Source: Paenalcaligenes sp052103955 (GTDB taxonomy: Bacteria > Pseudomonadota > Gammaproteobacteria > Burkholderiales > Burkholderiaceae_B). From it: a stretch of 64,000 nucleotides of DNA. The position numbers were made by a program, and so were the translations under genes. The DNA lies in contig JBQELO010000002.1 of the NCBI GenBank assembly GCA_052103955.1, positions 186,001-250,000 of the forward strand. The letters run 5' to 3'. How positions within the stretch are numbered: the first letter of the stretch is position 1; each line of letters opens with the position of its first letter. Shown piece by piece: positions 16,800-25,791 of this stretch. The notes beneath the pieces are model-generated. The model made no database searches, was not told the origin of the DNA, and worked only from the letters and a program-made list of their open reading frames with translations.

Positions 16800-17621
16800 A
16801 TGAACAGCTCTTCTTCCGATACGTTGCTGAAGTTCGAATCTGCGTCGCTAGGCTACGGCCCCTTTACCGTGCTGAGCGACATAGATATTGACGTTAAGCG
16901 TGGCCAAGTAGTGGCCATGATGGGTGGTTCTGGCTCAGGAAAAACCACATTGATGCGTGCGGCCACACGCCAAATCGTGGCACAAAGCGGTAACGTTTAT
17001 GCTTTTGGTCAAAATTTGGCCACATTAAACGACCAAGAAGTACGCCATGCCAGACAACGCATGGGGGTACTGTTTCAACAAGGCGCTTTGTTCACCGACT
17101 TAAATGTCTTTGAAAACGTTGCTTTTCCACTGCGTGAGCACGCAAGCCTGTCTGAAGAACAAATACTAGAACGTGTACTAGGTAAATTAGATGCCGTAGG
17201 GTTACGTGCAGCGGCACACCTACAAATTTCTGAAATTTCTGGTGGCATGGCGCGCCGTGTCGCCTTAGCGCGTGCCATTGTGCTAGAACCTGAGCTCATT
17301 TTGTACGATGAGCCTTTTGCAGGTTTAGACCCTATTTCCTTAGGCATTACTGCACAGCTAATACGCGACCTTACTGATAAGCTGAACTGTGCTTCGGTAC
17401 TGATTACACACGATGTGCCCGAATCCTTTGCGATTGCAGACCACGTATATGTAGTGGGCCAAGGCAAACTGATTGGTCATGGCACACCTGAGCAATTGCA
17501 AGAGTCTACCGATCCTTATATTGCCCAGTTCTTGCATGGTGAGCCGGATGGCCCCATCGCCTTTAACTACCCAGTGACGCCTGCGTTTAACGACTGGTTA
17601 AATACACAACGCCGCTCATGA
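16800..17621 (+). CDS. mlaF: Phospholipid ABC transporter ATP-binding protein MlaF
   Basis: Cytoplasmic ATPase of the Mla system that moves phospholipids between the outer and inner membranes; 273 aa. Walker A GGSGSGKTT at 42-50, Q-loop FQQGALF near 92, signature SGGMARR at 147, Walker B LILYDE at 166-171 and the H-loop ITHD are all present, so it should be active. First gene of mlaFEDAC; it overlaps mlaE by 4 bp (ATGA). ATG 16800 is the first in-frame ATG upstream of the conserved part. Confidence 0.94.
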   Translation: MNSSSSDTLLKFESASLGYGPFTVLSDIDIDVKRGQVVAMMGGSGSGKTTLMRAATRQIVAQSGNVYAFGQNLATLNDQEVRHARQRMGVLFQQGALFTDLNVFENVAFPLREHASLSEEQILERVLGKLDAVGLRAAAHLQISEISGGMARRVALARAIVLEPELILYDEPFAGLDPISLGITAQLIRDLTDKLNCASVLITHDVPESFAIADHVYVVGQGKLIGHGTPEQLQESTDPYIAQFLHGEPDGPIAFNYPVTPAFNDWLNTQRRS

Positions 17622-18406
17622 TAAAACTGCTCTCCCCTATCACGGCTCTAGGCCGCTTTGTCAGATTGAGCATTCATGGTTTGGGTGCTTTCACGCGCTT
17701 GCTGTTTGCCATCTTGGCACGCTCAGGCATCGCGTTAAAGCGCCCCGGCTTGGTGTCTCAACAAATACACTTCATCGGCAATTACTCGCTGCTGATTATT
17801 GCTATTTCTGGCCTGTTTGTTGGTTTTGTATTGGGTCTGCAAGGCTATTACACGCTTAGCCGTTACGGTTCCGAAGAAGCCTTGGGGCTGTTGGTTGCGC
17901 TATCACTTAGCCGCGAGCTGGGCCCTGTAGTCACCGCCTTACTGTTTGCTGGGCGCGCAGGTACCTCATTAACCGCCGAAATTGGCCTAATGAAAGCCGG
18001 TGAACAGCTTACCGCCATGGAAGTCATGGCCGTGGACCCTATTCGACGCGTTTTAGTACCCCGTTTCTGGGGTGGTTTTATCGCTATGCCTATTTTGGCT
18101 ACCGTATTCTCAGCCGTTGGCGTGATCGGCGGCTGGATTGTGGGTGTACCCATGATTGGCATTGACCCAGGCTCTTTCTGGTCTCAAATGCAGTCTGGCG
18201 TTGATATTTTTGATGATGTCTTAAACGGTGTTATCAAAAGCATTGTGTTCGGTTTGGTAGTCACGCTGATCGCCCTGTATACAGGCTGGACAGCCAAAGC
18301 AACACCCGAGGGTGTTTCCCGTGCCACGACCCGTACTGTGGTCGCCGGCTCCTTAGCCGTGCTCGGTTTGGATTTCCTGCTTACAGCACTGATGTTCAGC
18401 AATTAA
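17618..18406 (+). CDS. mlaE: Phospholipid ABC transporter permease MlaE
   Basis: Inner-membrane permease of the Mla complex, 262 aa. The MlaE-family core (IISGLFVGFVLGLQGY-like segment, LSLSRELGPVVTALLFAGRAGTSLTAEIGLMKAGEQLTAMEVMAVDP, then RFWGGFIAMPIL) is fully conserved. About five to six hydrophobic segments follow an amphipathic N-terminal helix. It is translationally coupled to mlaF and lies 20 bp before mlaD. Confidence 0.94.
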   Translation: MIKLLSPITALGRFVRLSIHGLGAFTRLLFAILARSGIALKRPGLVSQQIHFIGNYSLLIIAISGLFVGFVLGLQGYYTLSRYGSEEALGLLVALSLSRELGPVVTALLFAGRAGTSLTAEIGLMKAGEQLTAMEVMAVDPIRRVLVPRFWGGFIAMPILATVFSAVGVIGGWIVGVPMIGIDPGSFWSQMQSGVDIFDDVLNGVIKSIVFGLVVTLIALYTGWTAKATPEGVSRATTRTVVAGSLAVLGLDFLLTALMFSN

Positions 18407-18426
18407 AATTTTTACGGATACGTATC

Positions 18427-18882
18427 ATGTCACGCGAAAGATCTGATTTTCTTGTAGGCCTGTTTGTGCTGATAGGCCTTGTCGCCTTAGCCTTTCTGGC
18501 ACTGCGCGCAGGCAACCTGAGCTCTTTCTCATTTGCGCCTACCTACCAAGTGCAAGCCTCCTTCAATAACTTGGGTGGCCTGAAAATACGCGCACCCATC
18601 AAAAGCAGTGGTGTAGTAGTTGGTCGCGTCACCAACATCGCTTTTGATAACGAAGACTTCAAAGCCTTGGTCACCATAGAGCTTGAAGACCGCTACCAAT
18701 TCCCTGATGACAGCTCGGCGTCTATCCTGACTTCTGGCTTATTGGGTGAGCAATACATTGGTATCACTCCCGGCGGCAGCGATGATCCACTGCGTAACAA
18801 TGGCGTGATTCCCTATACACAAAGCGCTGTTGTACTGGAAGAGCTCATCAGTAAATTCCTCTATAACAAAGCTGGCGAATAA
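18427..18882 (+). CDS. mlaD: Mla complex substrate-binding MCE protein MlaD
   Basis: Single-pass inner-membrane protein with a periplasmic MCE domain that forms a hexameric lipid channel on MlaFE; 151 aa. One N-terminal membrane segment (residues about 8-25: FLVGLFVLIGLVALAFLALRAG) precedes the MCE domain (YQVQASFNNLGGLKIRAPIKSSGVVVGRV). The conserved GLLGEQYIGITPGG follows near residue 105. Length is normal. Third gene of the mla operon. Confidence 0.93.
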   Translation: MSRERSDFLVGLFVLIGLVALAFLALRAGNLSSFSFAPTYQVQASFNNLGGLKIRAPIKSSGVVVGRVTNIAFDNEDFKALVTIELEDRYQFPDDSSASILTSGLLGEQYIGITPGGSDDPLRNNGVIPYTQSAVVLEELISKFLYNKAGE

Positions 18883-18996
18883 CCTCCATACACCCGTATA
18901 AAGAGTGCGTCCAAAAAACGACTCTACGGTCTTTTTGCTATATATAGGACTCCAGCATCTGGTATCTTTGTCACTCTTTACAACGGATTTTTGATC

Positions 18997-19836
18997 ATGA
19001 ACGTCACACAGCAAGCCTCGCCCCCTCTTTATAAACGTCCTCTAGCCATTGGCTCTACTTTGGCGGCGCTGGCGTTGGTGAGCGGCTGTGCAACCGTGAA
19101 CAATCCTAACCCTAGGGATCCGTTTGAAAGTTACAACCGGACCATGTACACGATCAACTACAACATTGATCAAGCCTTGTTCCGCCCTATTGCCTCGGCC
19201 TACCACACCCTGACCCCCCAGCCTGCTCAGAACTGTTTCCGTAACATGTTCAATAACTTGGGTGATATTTGGTCTGCTGCTAACAGCTTCTTGCAAGGTA
19301 GACCGCACGACTTCTTTAACACCTTGGGCCGTGTGCTGTTCAACACCACCATGGGTGTGGGCGGCTGTTTCGACGTAGCGTCACAAATGGGCTCCAAACG
19401 TATTCCTAACGACTTTGGCACCACGCTGGGCGTATGGGGTATTCCAACGGGTCCATACATAGAACTGCCACTGTTAGGCCCAAGCACACTGCGCGACACC
19501 GCTGGTTATGTGACCGTATTTGCTGGTATTGATAGCCTGACTGAAGTAGTACCAATCATGGCAATCAAAAACGTACCTGTACGTAACTCGCTAATGGGGC
19601 TGTACATCATCAATATGCGTTCCAACTTGTTGGATGCCGACGAGTTGGTAAACGATGTAGCACTGGATCGCTACAGCTTCATCCGTGACGCTTACCTGCA
19701 ACGACGCGACGCCATGGTAGATAGCCGTCGTGACGGCGGTACGGCTGGCGAGGCTTCGCTACCCGACTACGGTGACGATGAAGACTACGACGACGATAGC
19801 ACTACCACTACCGCTCCAGCACCCGCACAAGACTGA
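18997..19836 (+). CDS. mlaA: Outer-membrane lipoprotein MlaA (VacJ)
   Basis: Outer-membrane component of the Mla system that extracts mislocalised phospholipid from the outer leaflet; 279 aa from ATG 18997. The signal peptide ends in a lipobox (VSGC, near residue 28). The VacJ domain is clear: DPFESYNRTMYTINYNIDQALFRPIA, then FFNTLGRVLFNTTMGVGGCFDVA and a late MRSNLLDADELVNDVALDRYSFIRDAYLQRR. A low-complexity acidic tail rich in Asp, Thr and Ala ends the protein. In many gammaproteobacteria mlaA is unlinked; here it lies inside the operon between mlaD and mlaC, after a 114-bp gap. Confidence 0.94.
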   Translation: MNVTQQASPPLYKRPLAIGSTLAALALVSGCATVNNPNPRDPFESYNRTMYTINYNIDQALFRPIASAYHTLTPQPAQNCFRNMFNNLGDIWSAANSFLQGRPHDFFNTLGRVLFNTTMGVGGCFDVASQMGSKRIPNDFGTTLGVWGIPTGPYIELPLLGPSTLRDTAGYVTVFAGIDSLTEVVPIMAIKNVPVRNSLMGLYIINMRSNLLDADELVNDVALDRYSFIRDAYLQRRDAMVDSRRDGGTAGEASLPDYGDDEDYDDDSTTTTAPAPAQD

Positions 19837-19847
19837 AGGTTGAAACA

Positions 19848-20480
19848 ATGATGCTTACTACTATTTTTAGACTGCCTGCTCTCTTGCTCATGGCCTTTAG
19901 CCTGACACTGTTCAGCCCATTGGCAAGCGCACAAAATATCGACGCAAACGCCGCGCCACAAGACTTCGTAGAAGCAGTGGCTAGCACAGCACTGTCGGCC
20001 GTTAAAAACGATGCAGCGGCTCGCCAAGGCGACCGTGAGGCCGTTAAAGTACTGATAGAAAACTACGTATTGCCTTACGTTAACTTTGAGAAAACCACAC
20101 GTTTGGCCGCTGGCCGACACTGGCGTACCGCCACACCAGAGCAGCGTCAAAATCTGGTTGATGCGTTTAAGAACACACTGATCCGCACCTACAGTGGTGC
20201 CATGGCCAAAGTAGACGACAACTCCAGCATTTCCATGCAACCGTTTCGCGGTGATGCCTCGGCAAATGATGTAGTGGTGCGTTCCATGATCAACCAAAGC
20301 AACGGCCCAGCTGTTGCTGTCGATTACCGCTTGGAAAAAACACCCGAAGGTTGGAAGGTGTACGATCTGAACGTAGAAAACATCTGGCTCATTCAGAATT
20401 ACCGCAACCAGTTCAATGACCAGATTGCTCAAAACGGCATAGATGGCCTGATCAACGCGTTGAATCAGCAAAACCGCTAA
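19848..20480 (+). CDS. mlaC: Periplasmic phospholipid shuttle MlaC
   Basis: Periplasmic carrier of the Mla pathway (Tol/Ttg2D family), 210 aa. A signal peptide with cleavage near SAQN precedes the MlaC domain: FEKTTRLAAGRHWRTATPEQRQNLVDAFKNTLIRTYSG, then VDYRLEKTPEGWKVYDLNVENIWLIQNYRNQF. Two adjacent ATG codons (19848, 19851) could start it. It is the last gene of the operon and is followed by a terminator hairpin; the usual mlaB (STAS) gene is absent here. Confidence 0.93.
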   Translation: MMLTTIFRLPALLLMAFSLTLFSPLASAQNIDANAAPQDFVEAVASTALSAVKNDAAARQGDREAVKVLIENYVLPYVNFEKTTRLAAGRHWRTATPEQRQNLVDAFKNTLIRTYSGAMAKVDDNSSISMQPFRGDASANDVVVRSMINQSNGPAVAVDYRLEKTPEGWKVYDLNVENIWLIQNYRNQFNDQIAQNGIDGLINALNQQNR

Positions 20481-20535
20481 TCCTGCGCTACACTTGATCG
20501 GATCACCTCTGCCTTTCCGATCCTAACTCTATGCA

Positions 20536-20566
20536 GAGTCGGGTTTACTAATAAGCCCGGCTCTTT
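20536..20566 (+). terminator. Terminator after mlaC
   Basis: GAGTCGGGTTTA (20536-20547) pairs with TAAGCCCGGCTC (20552-20563), with wobble pairs, over a CTAA loop. TTT then G follows. It separates the mla operon from the downstream ABC exporter, whose ATG is nine bases later. Confidence 0.65.
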
Positions 20567-20574
20567 GTGCTTTC

Positions 20575-21369
20575 ATGTCCGCCATTCTGCTTGAAAACGT
20601 TTCAAAAACCTTCAGCCCAAAGCGCCCCATGCTGCCGTTTTTGCGCTCAGCCAAGGCCGCAGAAACCCCGCCTTTTCAGGCACTGAAGGACGTCTCTCTG
20701 CGCATTGAGCCCGGGGAGTTTTTTGGTTTGTTAGGCCCTAATGGCGCTGGCAAAACCACCATGATTTCCATTTTGGCTGGTATCACTAAAGCTACCCAAG
20801 GTACGGCTAAGGTGTATGGCTACGATGTGCAAAGCGAATACAGGCAATCACGCCGCGCATTGGGCGTAGTGCCTCAAGAACTGGTGTATGACCCGTTTTT
20901 CACGGTACGTGAAACACTACGTTTACAGTCTGGCTACTTTGGCCTACGCAACAACGACGACTGGATTGACGAAATTCTGCACCATTTGGGCTTAAGCGAT
21001 AAAGCCAACTCCAACATGCGAGCCTTATCCGGTGGGATGAAGCGCCGTGTACTGGTGGCTCAAGCCTTGGTGCATAAACCCCCCGTTATTATTCTGGATG
21101 AACCCACAGCCGGTGTGGACGTAGATTTACGCCGCAACCTATGGGAATTCATCAGCAGCCTAAATCGCGCGGGCCATACGATTTTGCTCACCACCCACTA
21201 CTTGGAAGAAGCCGAGGCACTGTGTGGTCGCATTGCCATGCTGAAAGCAGGTGAAATCATCGCGCTAGACACCACGGCGAACCTGCTGAAAAATGCGGGT
21301 AGCCACGATTTAGAAGAAGCCTTTGTACGTATCATGCATGGCGAACAACTGAATGAGGGATTGGCATGA
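20575..21369 (+). CDS. ABC-2 type exporter ATPase (YadG family)
   Basis: Cytoplasmic ATPase of a two-gene ABC-2 exporter, 264 aa. Walker A GPNGAGKTT near residue 60, signature LSGGMKRRV near 150, Walker B VIILDEP and the switch His in LLTTHYLEEAEAL are present. An N-terminal stretch of about 20 residues between the first beta strand and FQALKDVSL is slightly longer than usual. It overlaps the permease gene by 4 bp. Homologues are called YadG/CcmA-like; the exported substrate is unknown. Confidence 0.88.
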   Translation: MSAILLENVSKTFSPKRPMLPFLRSAKAAETPPFQALKDVSLRIEPGEFFGLLGPNGAGKTTMISILAGITKATQGTAKVYGYDVQSEYRQSRRALGVVPQELVYDPFFTVRETLRLQSGYFGLRNNDDWIDEILHHLGLSDKANSNMRALSGGMKRRVLVAQALVHKPPVIILDEPTAGVDVDLRRNLWEFISSLNRAGHTILLTTHYLEEAEALCGRIAMLKAGEIIALDTTANLLKNAGSHDLEEAFVRIMHGEQLNEGLA

Positions 21370-22226
21370 ACACACAACCTACGCCCACCAAGCGCTGGGG
21401 TGTGCCTGACCAAGACAGCCTAACGCAACTCGCGCAAGACTCCTTACCACCGTTGCAAACGCAACCTGGTGGCTCGGGCTTTCCCACACTGCTGTTTAAA
21501 GAGCTGAAACGCTTCTGGAAAGTAGGTGGGCAAACCATGGCAGCACCGGTATTGTCTGCCTTGCTGTACTTGCTGGTATTCGCGCACATTCTAGAAGGGC
21601 GCGTGAATATCTACGACAAAATCCCGTATACCGCTTTCTTGATCCCTGGCTTGATGATGATGAGCATGCTGCAAAATGCGTTTGCGAATCCATCCTCATC
21701 GCTGGTGCAAAGTCGTATGGGTGGAAACCTCATTTTCATCTTGCTACCACCGCTGTCGCACTGGGATATTTTCGCTGCCTACTTGTTGGCCTCTATTATT
21801 CGTGGTCTGGTCGTAGGTATTGCGATTGGCGTAGTCTCGCTATTTTTCATCCCTTTGCAAATTTACAGCTACGTTTGGGTGCTGACCTTTGCGATTTTAT
21901 CCTGTGGCGTCATGGGTGCTCTGGGTATAATTGCAGGCTTATGGTCTGAAAAATTTGATCAGCTTTCAGTGTTCCAGAATTTTTTGATCATGCCGGCGAC
22001 CTTCTTGTCTGGCGTGTTCTATTCCATACACAGCCTGCCACCTTTTTGGCAGACGGTATCGCACTGGAACCCTATTTTCTACACCATCGATGGCTTCCGT
22101 TATGGCTTTTTTGCCATATCCGACGCCTCCCCTTGGCACAGTCTGGCCGTGGTTGGGTCCGTGTTCGTCGTACTGTGCCTGATCCTGCTACGCATGCTCA
22201 TTTCGGGCTATAAATTACGGAATTAA
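21366..22226 (+). CDS. ABC-2 type exporter permease (YadH family)
   Basis: Inner-membrane permease partner of the preceding ATPase, 286 aa, with six hydrophobic segments in the ABC2_membrane pattern. LIPGLMMMSMLQNAFANPSSSLVQSRMGGNL and FLSGVFYSIHSLPPFWQTVSHWNPIFYTIDGFRYGF are typical of YadH. The N-terminal 35 residues are polar and rich in Gln, Thr and Pro, a cytoplasmic extension. Coupled by ATGA overlap upstream and two bases from bolA downstream. Confidence 0.88.
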   Translation: MNTQPTPTKRWGVPDQDSLTQLAQDSLPPLQTQPGGSGFPTLLFKELKRFWKVGGQTMAAPVLSALLYLLVFAHILEGRVNIYDKIPYTAFLIPGLMMMSMLQNAFANPSSSLVQSRMGGNLIFILLPPLSHWDIFAAYLLASIIRGLVVGIAIGVVSLFFIPLQIYSYVWVLTFAILSCGVMGALGIIAGLWSEKFDQLSVFQNFLIMPATFLSGVFYSIHSLPPFWQTVSHWNPIFYTIDGFRYGFFAISDASPWHSLAVVGSVFVVLCLILLRMLISGYKLRN

Positions 22227-22228
22227 TT

Positions 22229-22477
22229 ATGTTGCCGACACCTGAACTCGTACGCCAGTACATTGCCGACAACCTTGACTGTGAACATGTTGAAGTCACA
22301 GGCGACGGTGCCCATTTCGAGGCCATTATCGTAAGCCGTGAATTCGAAGGCAAACGCGCTATCGCCCGTCACCAACGTGTATACAAAGCATTGGGTAACC
22401 GTATGGATGCTGAAATCCATGCATTATCCATGCGCACTCTTACTCCCGACGAATACAAGGCTGAACAGAATGGATAA
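22229..22477 (+). CDS. ibaG: BolA/IbaG family protein
   Basis: Small cytoplasmic BolA-fold protein, 82 aa, that in relatives binds [2Fe-2S] clusters with monothiol glutaredoxins. The conserved C-terminal helix region (FEGKRAIARHQRVYKALGNRMDAEIHALSMRTLTPDEY) contains the RHQRVY motif and the invariant His. The position directly before murA (8-bp overlap) matches the ibaG-murA arrangement of many proteobacteria, which favours IbaG over BolA proper. Confidence 0.87.
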   Translation: MLPTPELVRQYIADNLDCEHVEVTGDGAHFEAIIVSREFEGKRAIARHQRVYKALGNRMDAEIHALSMRTLTPDEYKAEQNG

Positions 22478-23732
22478 ACTGCGCATCACCGGTGGTCAAC
22501 GCTTAAACGGAGAGATCACCGTATCCGGTGCCAAAAATGCCGCCCTGCCTATACTTTGCGCGACGTTACTGACAGCCGACACAGTTACGCTACACAACGC
22601 GCCAGAGCTGCGCGACATCGACACCACCCTAAAACTGCTGAGTCAGTTAGGTGTGCATGTAGAACGCAACGCTGAAAGTGTCACCATACAAGCCAATGAA
22701 CTAAACAGTTTGGAAGCCCCGTACGAACTGGTGAAAACCATGCGTGCGTCCATTCTGGTGCTGGGCCCCTTGCTGGCCCGCTTTGGCGAGGCGCGCGTAA
22801 GCCTACCTGGTGGCTGTGCCATTGGCCAACGCCCTGTGGATCAGCACATCAAAGGCTTGGAAGCCATGGGTGCCGATATACATATAGAGCACGGTTTCGT
22901 CGTTGCCAAAGCCAAACGCCTGAAAGGCGCGGTGATCCGTACTGACATGGTTACCGTTACCGGTACAGAAAACTTGCTGATGGCCGCTACTTTAGCCGAC
23001 GGCGAAACCATTCTGGAAAACGCAGCACGCGAGCCTGAAATTGTAGACTTGGCCGAACTGCTGATCGCCATGGGTGCCAAAATCAGTGGCCACGGTACCG
23101 ACCGCATCACCATCCAAGGTGTAGAACGCCTACACGGTGCCGAGCACACCATCATGCCTGACCGCATTGAAGCAGGTACCTTCCTGTGCGCGGTAGCGGC
23201 TACTGGCGGTGACTTGATGCTGCGTCGTGCCTGCCCCGATACCTTAGGTGCCACGCTAGACAAACTGCGTGAAGCAGGTCTGCATATTGAAACCGGCCCA
23301 GACTGGGTACGCGGCACTATGCACGGCCGCCCTAAAGCAACGGGTTTCCGTACCAGCGAATACCCCAGCTTCCCTACCGACATGCAAGCTCAGCTAATGG
23401 CGTTAAACACCATTGCTGACGGTACAGCCATGGTAGTGGAAACTATTTTTGAAAACCGTTTCATGCACGTACAAGAACTGATCCGCTTGGGTGCACAGAT
23501 AGAAATCGATGGTAATGCCGCCGTAGTAACGGGCGTGAGCCAATTGTTGGGAGCCCGTGTGATGGCAACCGACCTGCGCGCATCCGCCAGCTTGGTCATC
23601 GCAGGCCTTGCGGCTAAAGGCGACACCATTATCGAACGTATCTATCACTTAGATCGTGGCTACGATCGCATGGAATCCAAACTGCAAGCAGTAGGTGCCC
23701 GCATTGAGCGCCTAACGAAGGAAGAAGAATGA
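22470..23732 (+). CDS. murA: UDP-N-acetylglucosamine 1-carboxyvinyltransferase
   Basis: First committed step of peptidoglycan synthesis: transfers enolpyruvate from PEP to UDP-GlcNAc; cytoplasmic, 420 aa (E. coli 419). The PEP-binding Cys is at residue 116 in SLPGGCAIGQRPVDQH, so it is predicted to be fosfomycin-sensitive. Early SGAKNAALPIL and late TDLRASASLVIAGLAAKG are standard. ATG 22470 lies inside the end of the bolA gene (8-bp overlap); the frame is open further upstream but conservation begins at MDKLRITGG. Confidence 0.97.
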   Translation: MDKLRITGGQRLNGEITVSGAKNAALPILCATLLTADTVTLHNAPELRDIDTTLKLLSQLGVHVERNAESVTIQANELNSLEAPYELVKTMRASILVLGPLLARFGEARVSLPGGCAIGQRPVDQHIKGLEAMGADIHIEHGFVVAKAKRLKGAVIRTDMVTVTGTENLLMAATLADGETILENAAREPEIVDLAELLIAMGAKISGHGTDRITIQGVERLHGAEHTIMPDRIEAGTFLCAVAATGGDLMLRRACPDTLGATLDKLREAGLHIETGPDWVRGTMHGRPKATGFRTSEYPSFPTDMQAQLMALNTIADGTAMVVETIFENRFMHVQELIRLGAQIEIDGNAAVVTGVSQLLGARVMATDLRASASLVIAGLAAKGDTIIERIYHLDRGYDRMESKLQAVGARIERLTKEEE

Positions 23733-24412
23733 GCCCAGCCAGTGCAAGTCGTCCACTGACCTTGGCACTTTCCAAAGGCAGGATTTTTGATGAAACCCTG
23801 CCTTTGCTGGAAGAAGCCGGTATTAAGGTGTTGGAAAGCCCAGAAACATCGCGCAAGCTGATTCTGCCTACCAACTCGCCTGATCTACAAATCATTATTG
23901 TGCGCGCCACCGACGTACCTACGTATGTGCAATACGGTGCTGCACATATTGGTATTGCAGGTAAAGACGTGCTGTACGAACACAGTGAGCATCATCCCGG
24001 TGGTATTTATCAGCCCATCGATCTGAACATCGCCCGTTGCCGCATGAGCGTGGCCGTGGCTGAGGGTTTTGACTACGACAACGCCGTACGTAAAGGCTCA
24101 CGCCTGCGTATCGCCACAAAATACACCCGTGCCGCACGCGAACACTTTGCGTCCAAAGGGGTGTACGTAGACCTGATCAAACTGTACGGTTCTATGGAAT
24201 TGGCTCCCTTGGTAGGGCTGGCTGACGCCATTGTTGACTTGGTTTCCACCGGTAGCACCTTACGTGCCAACCACTTAGAAGAAGTGGAAGAAATCGCCCA
24301 GATTTCCTCGCGCCTCATTATTAACCAAGCCGCCATGAAAACCCGTCAGACTGAATTGCAGCCTCTGATCAACGCTTTTATGCGCGCAGCGGTTGAACCC
24401 CCCCAGAACTAG
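23729..24412 (+). CDS. hisG: ATP phosphoribosyltransferase, short form
   Basis: First step of histidine synthesis (ATP + PRPP to phosphoribosyl-ATP). At 227 aa it is the short form without the C-terminal regulatory domain, which in other organisms needs the HisZ subunit for activity and feedback control; hisZ is not in the window. Motifs LALSKGRIFDETLPLLEEAG and the PRPP-loop region DAIVDLVSTGSTLRANHLEEVEEI are present. ATGA overlap with murA makes it the first his gene in a murA-his transcription unit. Confidence 0.95.
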   Translation: MSPASASRPLTLALSKGRIFDETLPLLEEAGIKVLESPETSRKLILPTNSPDLQIIIVRATDVPTYVQYGAAHIGIAGKDVLYEHSEHHPGGIYQPIDLNIARCRMSVAVAEGFDYDNAVRKGSRLRIATKYTRAAREHFASKGVYVDLIKLYGSMELAPLVGLADAIVDLVSTGSTLRANHLEEVEEIAQISSRLIINQAAMKTRQTELQPLINAFMRAAVEPPQN

Positions 24413-24465
24413 ACGATCTCGGATACACTAAACTGTACCCTGTTGTTTCTCTTTTGATTTGTACC

Positions 24466-25767
24466 ATGTCCATGATCCGCCGTTTGAACACGACATCTGC
24501 CCAGTTCGACCAAGAACTGCGCGACTTGCTGGCTTATGAAGCCACACAAGATGATTCCATCGAGCAAGCCTGTAAAACCATTCTGCATGCTGTGCAGCAT
24601 CGTGGTGATGAGGCCTTGCTAGAGTTCACACAGCGTTTTGATCATGTACCGGCACAATCCATCGCTGATTTGGTCATTTCCACCGACGAGTTACAGCAGG
24701 CGCTAAACACGTTGCCTGCTGAACAACGTAGTGCACTAGAAAAAGCCGCCGAACGCGTACGCTCCTACCACGAGAAACAACGCACTAGCGACTGGTCTTA
24801 CACCGAAGCGGATGGCACTGTACTAGGCCAAAAAATCACACCACTGGATCGCGTAGGCTTATACGTACCCGGTGGTAAAGCGGCGTACCCATCTTCTGTA
24901 TTAATGAACGCCATGCCTGCCAAAGTGGCGGGCGTGAAAGAACTGGTGATGGTAACGCCCACCCCTAAAGGCGAGCGCAACCAGTTAGTACTGGCAGCCG
25001 CTGCATTAGCGGGTGTGGATAAGGTGTACACCATTGGTGGCGCACAAGCCGTGGCTGCTCTGGCTTACGGCACACAAACCATTCAACCTGTGGACAAAAT
25101 TGTTGGCCCAGGTAACGCCTATGTGGCAGAAGCCAAACGTCGCGTCTTTGGCGTCGTAGGCATAGACATGATTGCTGGCCCTAGCGAAATCCTGATCATC
25201 GCTGATGGCAGCACACCCGCCGAGTGGGTAGCGATGGACTTGTTCTCGCAAGCCGAGCACGACGAACTGGCACAATCTATTTTGCTGTGTCCAGACGCTG
25301 CCTACCTAGACGCAGTAGAAGCCGCTATTGCCAACCTGATCACCACCATGCCGCGTGAAGCCATCATCCGCCAAAGTCTGCAAGACCGTGGCGCGCTGAT
25401 CTTAGTACGCGACTTGGACGAGGCATGTAACGTTGCCAACCACATTGCCGCCGAACACTTGGAAATTTCTACTCAAGAACCCGAGCGTTGGGCACAAAAA
25501 ATTCGCCATGCGGGCGCAATCTTTATGGGTCCCTACAGCTCTGAGTCGCTAGGCGACTACTGCGCAGGCCCCAACCACGTATTGCCCACATCGCGTACCG
25601 CGCGTTTCTCATCGCCTTTGGGTGTATATGATTTCCAGAAACGCAGCAGCTTAATTAATGTCTCGCAGGCCGGCGCTCAAACGCTAGGCCCTATTGCCGC
25701 TACACTCGCTAAAGGCGAAGGGCTATTTGCCCACGCTGCTAGTGCAGAATACCGGCTCAAACCTTAA
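24466..25767 (+). CDS. hisD: Histidinol dehydrogenase
   Basis: Last two oxidations of histidine synthesis (histidinol to histidine, NAD-dependent), zinc enzyme, 433 aa. Recognisable blocks are LYVPGGKAAYPSSVLMNAMPAKVAGV, KVYTIGGAQAVAALAYGT, VDKIVGPGNAYVAEAKRRVFG and the metal-site DLFSQAEHDELAQS. ATG 24466 (MSMIRRL) is chosen; an ATG two codons later is possible and a TTG at 24454 is less likely. 53 bp after hisG. No hisC follows. Confidence 0.96.
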   Translation: MSMIRRLNTTSAQFDQELRDLLAYEATQDDSIEQACKTILHAVQHRGDEALLEFTQRFDHVPAQSIADLVISTDELQQALNTLPAEQRSALEKAAERVRSYHEKQRTSDWSYTEADGTVLGQKITPLDRVGLYVPGGKAAYPSSVLMNAMPAKVAGVKELVMVTPTPKGERNQLVLAAAALAGVDKVYTIGGAQAVAALAYGTQTIQPVDKIVGPGNAYVAEAKRRVFGVVGIDMIAGPSEILIIADGSTPAEWVAMDLFSQAEHDELAQSILLCPDAAYLDAVEAAIANLITTMPREAIIRQSLQDRGALILVRDLDEACNVANHIAAEHLEISTQEPERWAQKIRHAGAIFMGPYSSESLGDYCAGPNHVLPTSRTARFSSPLGVYDFQKRSSLINVSQAGAQTLGPIAATLAKGEGLFAHAASAEYRLKP

Positions 25768-25791
25768 CCCCGGTCTGGTTACCGTTTTGTT

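Noticed and set aside
19785..20471. Long (228 codon) - strand frame across mlaC
   Set aside because: Shadow of mlaC, which has a signal peptide, a ribosome site and family motifs; the reverse frame has none of these.
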